From positions 1-64,000 of the forward strand of contig NZ_JBFAAI010000003.1 of the NCBI RefSeq assembly GCF_040639655.1: 64,000 bases of DNA, written 5' to 3'. The position numbers and the translations under genes are program-made. The notes beneath the pieces were generated by a model that was given only the letters and a program-made list of their open reading frames with translations, had not been told where the DNA came from and ran no database searches. Shown piece after piece: positions 1 through 10,615 of this stretch. This DNA is from Actinoplanes sp040639655 (lineage in GTDB: Bacteria; Actinomycetota; Actinomycetes; Mycobacteriales; Micromonosporaceae). Positions within the stretch are counted from its first letter, which is position 1, and each line of letters begins with the position of its first letter.

Positions 1-129
1 TTTTTCACATTCGGCCGGCTTTTCCTTTTTCTCTCCCTTGTTTTGCGCGGGTTTTGCGTTCGGTTTCTTTCCGGTGCCCGTCAGACAGCGGTACGCGACA
101 GCCCGGCGGCCCCTGCACCAGCCCGGGGC
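1..129. other. Intergenic left edge, pyrimidine-rich, with one dispersed-repeat copy
   Basis: No gene is supported here. Bases 1-75 are strikingly T-rich on the plus strand for this genome, including three TTTTT runs. The stretch lies just downstream of the 3' end of the minus-strand HAD gene, so it may belong to its 3' untranslated region. Bases 83-102 hold one copy of the dispersed element AGACAGCGGT-N5-ACAGC described at 35891-35973. Confidence 0.5.
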
Positions 130-783
130 TCACACCCGGGACAGCACCTCGGTCAGCGACATCGTGGCGGCCGAGGGCAGGATCAGGCCGGCATGACCGA
201 ACCGGCTGCTCCGGGCGTACGCATTGGGGATCGCGACGCACCGCAACCCGGCAGCCACCGCGGCCGTGACGCCGTGCGGGGTGTCCTCGAAGGCCACCGC
301 CTCCTCCGGCGGCAGGCCGAGTCGCTCCAGCGCCAGCAGGTAGACCGCGGGATCCGGCTTGTGCCCGTCGACCTCGTCGCCGCAGGCCAGCACCTCGAAA
401 CGGGGCAGGTCGCCGGTCCGGGCCAGGTTGCCGGCCACCCACGCACGCCGCGAGCTGCTCGCCACCGCGAGCCGCAACCCGATGCCTTCGGCCTCCGCGA
501 GCCAGGTGGCGAGGCCGGCGGTCAGGCCCAGCGTCACATGCAGTTCCTGGCGGTACGCGGTACGCCGCGCGTGGCTGGCGGCCCGGTCGAAGCCGGCCCC
601 CACAGCGGCCTTGAGCAGCGCGTACTGCTCCTCGGTGGTGTCGCCGCCGTGGTCGGCGAAGAAGCGCGACTCGTCCAGTTCGAGCCCGTGGTGCCGCCAT
701 TCGGCACGCCAGCTGTCCAGGAGCGTGGTCTCGGTGTCCATCAACAGGCCGTCGAAGTCGAAGATCAACGCCTTGGTCGCCAT
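130..783 (-). CDS. HAD-superfamily hydrolase (phosphoglycolate or beta-phosphoglucomutase-like)
   Basis: This is a 217-residue cytoplasmic phosphatase or phosphomutase of the haloacid dehalogenase superfamily, of the usual length for subfamily IA. The nucleophile motif DFDGLLMDTE sits at residues 9-18 (D9, D11). A Ser-rich motif II (AVASSS), the motif III Lys in GHKPDP and the acidic motif IV FEDTPHG follow in the normal order, so the enzyme looks intact. The cap between motifs I and II is helical, as in sugar-phosphate members. Substrate cannot be told from the sequence. I chose ATG at 783 over an in-frame start 30 bases upstream because the DFDG motif then falls at its usual place. A CATAAT hexamer lies 6 bases before this ATG and there is no Shine-Dalgarno, which suggests a leaderless mRNA. 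Confidence 0.9.
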   Translation of the reverse strand: MATKALIFDFDGLLMDTETTLLDSWRAEWRHHGLELDESRFFADHGGDTTEEQYALLKAAVGAGFDRAASHARRTAYRQELHVTLGLTAGLATWLAEAEGIGLRLAVASSSRRAWVAGNLARTGDLPRFEVLACGDEVDGHKPDPAVYLLALERLGLPPEEAVAFEDTPHGVTAAVAAGLRCVAIPNAYARSSRFGHAGLILPSAATMSLTEVLSRV

Positions 784-880
784 CGGAAGATTATGAGGGG
801 CACCCGACCGCACCCGATTTGCGACCCGGAGGAGCGGAGTCGCGACTCAACCCTGACCCGGCCGTGCCGACCCTAGGGCC

Positions 881-2407
881 ATGAGCGTGGGCAGCGAGAT
901 GCACACAGCCGGTTCCGGAGTCACCGAGACCGGCGGGAGCACCATGACGCCGGACCGGCAGGGTCTGATACTGGCCGAGCTGGTGGCGTTCATGACCAAG
1001 GACACCCCTTCGGTGCAGCACGTTCTGGATCTGACGGCGCCGCACCTGGCCGAGATCGCCGGCCTGACCGCGGCCACCGTCTTCGAGCTCGACTCCGAGA
1101 CCGGCCAGATGACGGTCAGCGCGCAGGTCGGCGAGCCGGGCAAGCGCGACCGGCTGGTGGCCGGCAAGGTGTTCCGCGCCCCGGCCGGCGGGAAGCCGGT
1201 GGTCAACGGGGACCAGATGGCCATCCGTCTGCGCATCGGCGGGCAGACCGTCGGCATCCTGCTGCTGACCGGCACCGCTCTCGACGAGCTGCAGCTGGAC
1301 ACCATCTCGACGATGGCTCTGCACTTCGCGACCACTCTGCAGGGGCTGGCGGCGGAGAAGCAGCGGCAGTTCGTGGCGCACAGCAGCGCCACCATCCGTG
1401 AGCTGTTCGAGCAGGGCATGACGGCCGGGGACGTACGGACCGCCGCCGAGCTGCTGACCCGCTCGTGCGCGACCGCGTTCCGCACCGAGCACGCCGCCAT
1501 GCACCTGATCGACAGTGAGGGCCTGATCCGGTACGTGCACGGCGTGGGGTTCTCCGACGACATCCACCGGGAGATGACCGCCAACCTGCTCGGCAAGGCC
1601 GCCTCGGACTCCCCCGTCTGGCGCGGCAGTGCCGGGAAGGGCGAGCCGTCGCTGGTCGGCGACGCCGCGGTGGTCAAGATCCGGACCGGCGGGCTGGCGC
1701 AGACCCTCGGGCTGAAGTCGTTCATCGCCCTGCCGCTGATGTCCGCGCAGGGCCCGGTCGGCATGGTGATGTGCGGGGACTCGAGCGGCACCCGGGACTG
1801 GAGCGCCCAGGACCGGATCCTGGCCCAGCAGCTCGCCGTCGAGGGCACCCTGATCATGGACAGCGCCCGGATGCGGCAGGCCGCCGAGGTGCACATGAGC
1901 GAGCTGACCAGGCAGGCGTTCCACGACTCGCTGACCGGGCTGCCCAACCGCAAGCTGCTGCTGGACCGGGCCGGGACAGCGGTGGAGATCGCCGCGGCGA
2001 CCGGCACGCGGGTGGCACTGCTGCTGCTCGACCTGAACGGGTTCAAGCAGGTCAACGACACTGTCGGGCACCACGCCGGTGACGTGCTGCTGCAGCTGGT
2101 CGGCAAGCGCCTGCAGGGCGTGGTGCGCCGGCCGGACCTGGTGGCCCGGCTCGGCGGCGACGAGTTCTCGGTGCTGCTCACCGGTTCGCCGGACGAGCGG
2201 GCCGCGATCGAGGTCGGTGACCGGATCTGCGAGCGGCTCCGGGAGCCGTTCGAGATCGAGGGCGAGCCGGTACGGATCGGCGCGAGCGTCGGGGTGGCGC
2301 TGTTCCCCGAGCACGGCACCGAGGTCGCCGAGTTGATGCGGGAGGCGGACGCGTACATGTACCAGGCCAAGCGCGGTGGCGGCGGAGTTCGCCTGGCCGG
2401 CAGCTGA
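881..2407 (+). CDS. Diguanylate cyclase with two GAF-like domains (GAF-GAF-GGDEF)
   Basis: A soluble 508-residue protein expected to make cyclic di-GMP from two GTP. Residues about 30-170 and 175-340 resemble two GAF sensory domains. Residues about 345-505 form a GGDEF domain starting at the typical FHDSLTGLPNR. The active-site motif GGDEF is intact at residues 425-429, and the product-inhibition site RxxD is present as RRPD at 416-419, the canonical five residues upstream. No EAL or HD-GYP domain follows. There is no clear signal or membrane segment, so the input is probably a cytosolic ligand or a partner. The start is uncertain: ATG 881 has no ribosome site, whereas ATG 944 follows GGGAG at close spacing. 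Neither choice touches a domain. It may work with the c-di-GMP enzymes at 29.3-33.4 kb, but that is inference. Confidence 0.92.
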   Translation: MSVGSEMHTAGSGVTETGGSTMTPDRQGLILAELVAFMTKDTPSVQHVLDLTAPHLAEIAGLTAATVFELDSETGQMTVSAQVGEPGKRDRLVAGKVFRAPAGGKPVVNGDQMAIRLRIGGQTVGILLLTGTALDELQLDTISTMALHFATTLQGLAAEKQRQFVAHSSATIRELFEQGMTAGDVRTAAELLTRSCATAFRTEHAAMHLIDSEGLIRYVHGVGFSDDIHREMTANLLGKAASDSPVWRGSAGKGEPSLVGDAAVVKIRTGGLAQTLGLKSFIALPLMSAQGPVGMVMCGDSSGTRDWSAQDRILAQQLAVEGTLIMDSARMRQAAEVHMSELTRQAFHDSLTGLPNRKLLLDRAGTAVEIAAATGTRVALLLLDLNGFKQVNDTVGHHAGDVLLQLVGKRLQGVVRRPDLVARLGGDEFSVLLTGSPDERAAIEVGDRICERLREPFEIEGEPVRIGASVGVALFPEHGTEVAELMREADAYMYQAKRGGGGVRLAGS

Positions 2408-2465
2408 CCGATCGGAACGGGACTCGCCGTCTGCTGGATAAACGGTAGATGCCGCTCCCCGTACT

Positions 2466-2498
2466 GGTAGCTTTCGGGCTGAATATCCCGAAACTACC
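2466..2498 (+). promoter_or_regulatory. Inverted repeat immediately upstream of the secreted-protein gene
   Basis: GGTAG plus TTTCGGG pairs with CCCGAAA plus CTACC around an 8-base loop, giving a 12-bp stem with one bulged C. It ends four bases before the GGGGAGG ribosome site of the gene starting at 2515. A second small pairing, CCCC-ac-GGGG, overlaps that ribosome site. There is no T-run, so it is not a standard terminator for the upstream cyclase. It could be an operator or a translational control hairpin. Confidence 0.45.
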
Positions 2499-2514
2499 CC
2501 ACGGGGAGGACAAC

Positions 2515-3288
2515 GTGGGCAGTACCCGCTTGCTCGCGGCCGGCACCGTTCTGGCCGCCGCCCTCAGCGGCGCGGCACCGGCCGCGGCGGCGCCCCTGGC
2601 GGACCCTCCGAGAACGGACATGATGTTCAGCGCCGGAACGGCTGAGGTGAAGCCGGGCACGATGATCACCCTCAGCGGCTGGGCCGGCTGGATCGGCCGG
2701 GACACGGGCAACGCCGGAAAGGTCGATTTCTTCTTCAGCAAGGGAACGACGGGCCCGAGGGTCCGGATCGGATCCACCGAAGCCGCCAGCTCCGGGGAAT
2801 TCCGGTTCCGGGTCAAGGCCACCGCCAGCGGCCAGTACGCGGCCGAATACCAGCACCGCAAGCAACCGGTGAAGGCCAGCGGCACCGCGTACCTGAACGT
2901 CTACACCGAGAAGCCGGTGACCCAGACGGTCTTCGGCTGGAACGCCTTCACGATGCCCTGCCTGCCGGCCTGCACGGCGGTCGGGCCGGATCAGCTCATC
3001 AGCCCCGCCCCGATCAAGGTCAAGCTGACCCGGGAGTGCCTGCAGCCGACGGCCGGTGGCCGGGTCGGTTTCACCGGCGACGCGAAGAACACTTTCAAGT
3101 CCGGTGACCCGGGCTGGCGGGACTTCCCCGAGGGCGAGGGACCGGTCGAGTTCGAGCTGAAGCCGGGTGTCACGCGCGGTCACTTCTATCTGGAGTGGAC
3201 CAGCACCCCCGCGCCCAAGGGTGGCCTCACCTCCTGCAACCTGTCTCTCACCGCCACCCAGACGGACCTCCGGAAGGACTACGTCTGA
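2515..3288 (+). CDS. Secreted protein of unknown function
   Basis: A 257-residue exported protein that I do not recognise. The GTG start at 2515 is preceded by GGGGAGG with 6-base spacing and gives a clean Sec signal peptide: a short charged start, a hydrophobic core of Leu and Ala, then an AAAAP cleavage region near residue 26. An in-frame ATG at 2449 would bury this signal behind 22 extra residues and was rejected. The mature part has about 230 residues, rich in Gly, Thr and Lys with alternating hydrophobic strands, consistent with one or two beta-sandwich domains. Four cysteines in its second half (within PCLPAC, RECLQP and TSCNLS) could form disulfides. No catalytic motif is visible. It follows the cyclase gene by about 110 bases that carry a hairpin. 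Confidence 0.8.
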   Translation: MGSTRLLAAGTVLAAALSGAAPAAAAPLADPPRTDMMFSAGTAEVKPGTMITLSGWAGWIGRDTGNAGKVDFFFSKGTTGPRVRIGSTEAASSGEFRFRVKATASGQYAAEYQHRKQPVKASGTAYLNVYTEKPVTQTVFGWNAFTMPCLPACTAVGPDQLISPAPIKVKLTRECLQPTAGGRVGFTGDAKNTFKSGDPGWRDFPEGEGPVEFELKPGVTRGHFYLEWTSTPAPKGGLTSCNLSLTATQTDLRKDYV

Positions 3289-3356
3289 CCTTGCGCGGGG
3301 CCGGTGTGCATGTTCGCGCACCGGCCCCCGCACCGGCACACCTAGACTTCGGTCCC

Positions 3357-6317
<2,961 letters not shown>

Positions 6318-6365
6318 GGTTCTGTCGTACGCCTCCGCTAGGTTGCTCAGCCACGGAGGTGGACG

Positions 6366-7754
6366 ATGTCCGAAGTGGTTCTCGCCTACGACCGGCCGTC
6401 CCGGCTGGACGGCGGTGTGCTGGGGCTGGGGCGGGCCGGTGATTCCGGCCCGCTTCCGTTCTTCGACGGGTTCGCGGCCCGGCCCGGACTGGTCGCCGCG
6501 CTGCTGCTGGCGGTCGCGGCGGTGGCCCGGTCGCGCTACTTCCAGCCGTCCGCGGCCCGGCTCCTCGACCCGATCCTGACCAGTGGCGACGGGCGGCTGC
6601 GGCTGGAGTCCTTCTCCTCCTGCTGCGGCGTCTACGCGCGGGCCGACCTGCTGCCCGAGGCGCTGACCGGCACACGCGCCGCGCCGGGCACCACCAATGT
6701 CGACCTCAACCAGGACGTCCGGGACGCGCTGTCCCAGTTGGACGACCGGGACGAGCTGCGCCTGAGCGTCGGTGCCGACGGCCTGACCGTCGTCACCCGC
6801 GCGACGGCCGCGTTCGAGCGCAAGGTCACGCTGCCCACCCGATGGATCAAGGGTCTCGGTGAGGCGGCCCTCGCCCAGGCCGGCATGCAGGTCGCCGCCA
6901 CCGCGGGCCCGGCCGCCACGCGCCGCCTGCTGACCGGTCTGCCGCCGGCCGGCCCGGCCTCCGCGCCGCCGTGGGCTCTCGTGGCACAGGGCCGGGAGCT
7001 GCGATTCCGGCAGGCCGCCACGGCCAGGGCACCGCTCGTGGCCGGCCCGTTCCGGCTCCGCGAGATGCGTCCGCTGGCCCGCTACGCCCTCGGCCTGACG
7101 GTGTGGACCCGGCCGGGTCCGGGACCGCGGTCCACCGCCTTCCAGCTCGACCTGCCCGGGGCCCGGCTGTGGCTGGTGCTCAGTCCGGACGTGACCCGCG
7201 GCTTCTCCGGCGAGGGGCAGGCGCTCGGTGTGCTCGCCGACCCCGGGACGGTGGCCGCAGCCTCGGCGCTGCGTCCGGCGCTGGCCTGGACCTCCCGGCT
7301 CGACGAGACCGCCCTCGCCGCCTCCGCCGGGGTCACCACCGGACGCCTGCGGCAGATGCTGGCCGTGCTCGGCAGTCAGGGCCTGGTGGGATACGACCTG
7401 GCCGAGCAGGCCTGGTTCCGGCGGGACCTACCGTTCGCGGCCGGACGCGTCCCCACCCTGCAGCCCCGGGTGCGGCGGGCCGCGGCGATCTCCGCGCCGG
7501 ACATCACGGTCCAGCCGATCGAGGGCGGTCACGAGGTGTTCGTCCGGGGTCGCGGGTTCGCCCACCGGGTGGCGCTGGCCGGCGGGGACGCCTGCTGCAC
7601 CTGCCTGTGGTTCAGCCGCCACGGTGACTCCCGCGGACCCTGCCGGCACGTGCTGGCCGCCCGGGCGCACGTGGCCGCCACCAGCTCGGAGGCATCCGCC
7701 CAGCCGCCCGCCGCTCCGGCGGGCCGGCCGAACTACCAGGAGACCGGCTCGTGA
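6366..7754 (+). CDS. SWIM zinc-finger protein
   Basis: A 462-residue cytoplasmic protein. Near its C-terminus it has the SWIM zinc-binding pattern CxC-x12-CxH: C411, C413, C426 and H428, inside DACCTCLWFSRHGDSRGPC. SWIM domains bind DNA or protein. The first 400 residues contain no enzyme motif that I recognise. ATG 6366 is preceded by GGAGG at suitable spacing. Its stop overlaps the GTG of the next gene by four bases, and a second large protein follows, so the three form one transcriptional unit. From memory, SWIM proteins are commonly encoded next to DUF6493-type proteins in actinobacteria. Related SWIM proteins in other bacteria sit with MoxR ATPase and VWA genes, which are absent here. 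The process served is unknown. Confidence 0.85.
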   Translation: MSEVVLAYDRPSRLDGGVLGLGRAGDSGPLPFFDGFAARPGLVAALLLAVAAVARSRYFQPSAARLLDPILTSGDGRLRLESFSSCCGVYARADLLPEALTGTRAAPGTTNVDLNQDVRDALSQLDDRDELRLSVGADGLTVVTRATAAFERKVTLPTRWIKGLGEAALAQAGMQVAATAGPAATRRLLTGLPPAGPASAPPWALVAQGRELRFRQAATARAPLVAGPFRLREMRPLARYALGLTVWTRPGPGPRSTAFQLDLPGARLWLVLSPDVTRGFSGEGQALGVLADPGTVAAASALRPALAWTSRLDETALAASAGVTTGRLRQMLAVLGSQGLVGYDLAEQAWFRRDLPFAAGRVPTLQPRVRRAAAISAPDITVQPIEGGHEVFVRGRGFAHRVALAGGDACCTCLWFSRHGDSRGPCRHVLAARAHVAATSSEASAQPPAAPAGRPNYQETGS

Positions 7755-10606
7755 ATGGCTCTGATCTGGAGAAGCGGCTGCTCGCCGTGATCGACGAGGC
7801 CGACGAGGACGCCGTCGTCGCGCTGCTGGCGCCGCTGTCCGAAGCGGATCGCCTGGCGCTCGAGCCCGCCGTGGCCGCGCGGGCCGACGAGCTGCACCGG
7901 CTCGATCGCGAGCTGGTCTACGACTTCGGCCCACGACGTGAAGGGCTGCTTCACGTCCGCGGACAGCTGCAGACGGCTCACTTGGCCTGGGCCGGCGTCG
8001 GGAGCCCGGCGACCTGGCCGCCCGACGTGTCGATCCACGACGACAACGACGGGTGGTACCGCAGGGGGCACCTGACCGATGCCTTCCTCTCCGACAACGG
8101 GCACCGGCTGCTCACCGAGCGGCGCCCGCCATGGCTCGATCAGCTCGTGAACAGCTACCTGGATTACGGTCCGCTGTGGCGCCAGGTGTGGCGGCTGGCC
8201 GTCGAGGGTCACATCCCCCGCCCGACCGCCGACGATCGATACCTCCGGGAACTGCCCTGGTTCGCGGCGTGGTCCGCCGAGCAGCTGGCCGAGATGGTGG
8301 CTCGTGACCCGCTTCTCCTGGAGATCGACCTGCCGGCACTGCTCGACCGTCCCGGCGGCCTCGGCCTGCTCGTGAACAACGACGAACGGGACAATCGCAT
8401 CTCGGGTCCGCCGTTCGTCAAGTTCCGGATGTGGTCGCCGGTGCTGGGCGGTGTCCTGGCCGAGGGCCATCCGTTGCGGGAGCGCCTCCTGGACGGACTG
8501 TTCGACGCCATGGGCGGTGACATGGGGACGGAGGCACCCGCCTACAAACAGTTCCTGATCCAGTTCAAGCCCACGCCGGCGGAACTCGCGGCGCGACGGC
8601 AGCGGCTGCTGCGGCTGGCCGGTCACCGGGTGCCGGGTCTGGCCGGCTTCGCCGTGCAGACGCTGCTCACACTCGATCGGGCCGGCCGGCTCGACCCGGC
8701 GGACATCGTCGGCCATCTCGGCGCGGCCACCGGCGCCTCCTCGGCCGGGACCGCGCGCGGCGCGATCAAGCTGATCGGGTCGGCGCTGCGCCGCCGGCCG
8801 GGCCTGCTGACGCCGGCCGCGGGCGCGCTCGCCCCGGCGCTCACCCACACCCGGCCCGACGTGCAGCAGGTCGCGGTCGAGGCGCTCCTGCCACACCTCG
8901 CCGACCCGGCCGTCCGGCAGGCTCTGACCGAGGCGATGCCCGACATGGCGCCGTCCGTCGCGGCTCTCGTACCGCTCGAGAAGACCCCGCCGGAGCCGGT
9001 CCCGGACCTCGCCGGACTGATCGCGGAGGCCGGGGCCCTCGGCCTCGGCCCGTTCGACGCCGCCACGGAACCGCCCGCGGTTGTGCCCCGGCCGCGGCTC
9101 GACGCCCGGCCCGGCTCCGCTCCGGTGGCGCCCGTCGGCGACTTCGACGAGCTGATCGGCGTGCTGCTGCGGGTCGTCGATGTGACCTACGAGTCGGCGC
9201 ACGACCTGGAGCGGGCCCTCGACGGGCTGGCGGCGCTGCACACCTCGCGTCCGGCCGACTTCGGGCTGCGGGCCGGGCCGCTCGTCGACCGGGTCAACCG
9301 GCACTTCGAGAGCGACGAGCCGCAATGGGGCGAACAGATCAGCGGGGACTTCTGCCATCTGATCGCGCACTGGCTCGACCCCGGGCGCGAACTGCCCGGC
9401 GACGTGCCGCTGGAGACCCCGCGCGGGTGGCTGGTGGGGCGGCTGCGTGAGGTGCTGGTGATGACGGCCGGTGGTGTGGCGGGACGGCTTCTGGCGTACC
9501 CCACCGATCGCGAGGGCTGGATCGATCCGGTCGCGCTGGCCGAGCGTGTGATCACGGCAGGTGACCGGGCGCTGGAACGGCCGCTGGACGTCGCGATCGC
9601 GATCACCCGTCTGGCGCCGTGGGGCCGGGCCGAAGCTCGCGAACGACTCGCCGGGACGCCGGGCACTCTCGCGGCGGCGGTGCGGGCCGGATGCGCCCCG
9701 GCTCCCGCGGACGAAGACCTCAGCGGTGCGCCGGAGGTGGTCCGCCGGGCCGTCGGCTGGCAGCTCGGGCAGCCGCACACCGGTGCGCCGTACCTGTTCG
9801 GCGCACCGGCTGACACGCCGCCGGCCGAGCTGGAGGTACTGCCGATGAGCGCCTACGAGCAGGGCCGCGACGTGCCGATGCCCGGTGGCGGCATCTTCCT
9901 GGACATGACCCATCTGCCGGAGTACCACGCGTGGCAGGCATGGCATGCGTTCGCCGGCGACGCCCGGTACAGCACCGCCTGGGCCAGCACTCTCTGGCCC
10001 GGCGACACCGGTTGGATCTGGGACGTCGGCCTGCACGCCCGGCGAGCCCTGCCGTGGCTGCTCGATCCGGAGCGCCCGCTGCCGCCCGCGGCGTTCTCCC
10101 GGGTGCTCGGCGAGATGATCGGCGACCGCACCGAACGACGGGCGCTCGCCTGCGACGTGCTCACCGAGCTCCTCGGTGACGGCCGGCTGACCAGCGCGGA
10201 ACTCGGCGCCGCCCTCGGTGCGAGCCGGCTCTGGGACGGTCCGTCCGGCTATCGGACCGTGGAGGCGCTCACCCGGATCGCAGCGGTCTCGGCCCTGCAT
10301 GCCACGGTCGTACGCCGAAGTCTCTCGTGGAGCGTCCCGGCATGGTGCGGCATTCCGCCGCGGGCGCTGTGCGCTCTCCTGACCCTGCTCGACCAGCTCT
10401 GCACCACCGACGGGACCGGCCCGGCCGATACCGCCGCCCGTGCCGCGCTCGCCCGGACGGCGACCGGCCGTGGCAAGGCCGCCGGTCTGGCCCGCCGGGT
10501 GCTGGCCCATCCGTCCGGCGGACCGGACTGGCCCGGCCCGGCCGCGGCTGCCGCGCTCACCGCCCGGCTGGATCGGGCGCGCGGAAACGTCGTACCCGGG
10601 ATCTAG
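7751..10606 (+). CDS. Large helical-repeat protein, DUF6493-type (first paralogue)
   Basis: A 951-residue protein of unknown function, dominated by Ala/Leu-rich amphipathic helices that read like HEAT or ARM repeats. One example is a block around residues 285-400 with repeated short helices such as VPGLAGFAVQTLL and VQQVAVEALLPHL. No signal, membrane segment or enzyme motif is visible. I assign it to the DUF6493 group from its partner and overall organisation; this is recall, not a search. The GTG start at 7751 overlaps the stop of the SWIM gene, indicating translational coupling. The next gene encodes a similar protein, so the pair probably arose by duplication. A protein scaffold role is a reasonable inference. 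Confidence 0.7.
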   Translation: MNGSDLEKRLLAVIDEADEDAVVALLAPLSEADRLALEPAVAARADELHRLDRELVYDFGPRREGLLHVRGQLQTAHLAWAGVGSPATWPPDVSIHDDNDGWYRRGHLTDAFLSDNGHRLLTERRPPWLDQLVNSYLDYGPLWRQVWRLAVEGHIPRPTADDRYLRELPWFAAWSAEQLAEMVARDPLLLEIDLPALLDRPGGLGLLVNNDERDNRISGPPFVKFRMWSPVLGGVLAEGHPLRERLLDGLFDAMGGDMGTEAPAYKQFLIQFKPTPAELAARRQRLLRLAGHRVPGLAGFAVQTLLTLDRAGRLDPADIVGHLGAATGASSAGTARGAIKLIGSALRRRPGLLTPAAGALAPALTHTRPDVQQVAVEALLPHLADPAVRQALTEAMPDMAPSVAALVPLEKTPPEPVPDLAGLIAEAGALGLGPFDAATEPPAVVPRPRLDARPGSAPVAPVGDFDELIGVLLRVVDVTYESAHDLERALDGLAALHTSRPADFGLRAGPLVDRVNRHFESDEPQWGEQISGDFCHLIAHWLDPGRELPGDVPLETPRGWLVGRLREVLVMTAGGVAGRLLAYPTDREGWIDPVALAERVITAGDRALERPLDVAIAITRLAPWGRAEARERLAGTPGTLAAAVRAGCAPAPADEDLSGAPEVVRRAVGWQLGQPHTGAPYLFGAPADTPPAELEVLPMSAYEQGRDVPMPGGGIFLDMTHLPEYHAWQAWHAFAGDARYSTAWASTLWPGDTGWIWDVGLHARRALPWLLDPERPLPPAAFSRVLGEMIGDRTERRALACDVLTELLGDGRLTSAELGAALGASRLWDGPSGYRTVEALTRIAAVSALHATVVRRSLSWSVPAWCGIPPRALCALLTLLDQLCTTDGTGPADTAARAALARTATGRGKAAGLARRVLAHPSGGPDWPGPAAAAALTARLDRARGNVVPGI

Positions 10607-10615
10607 GGTCCTCGT

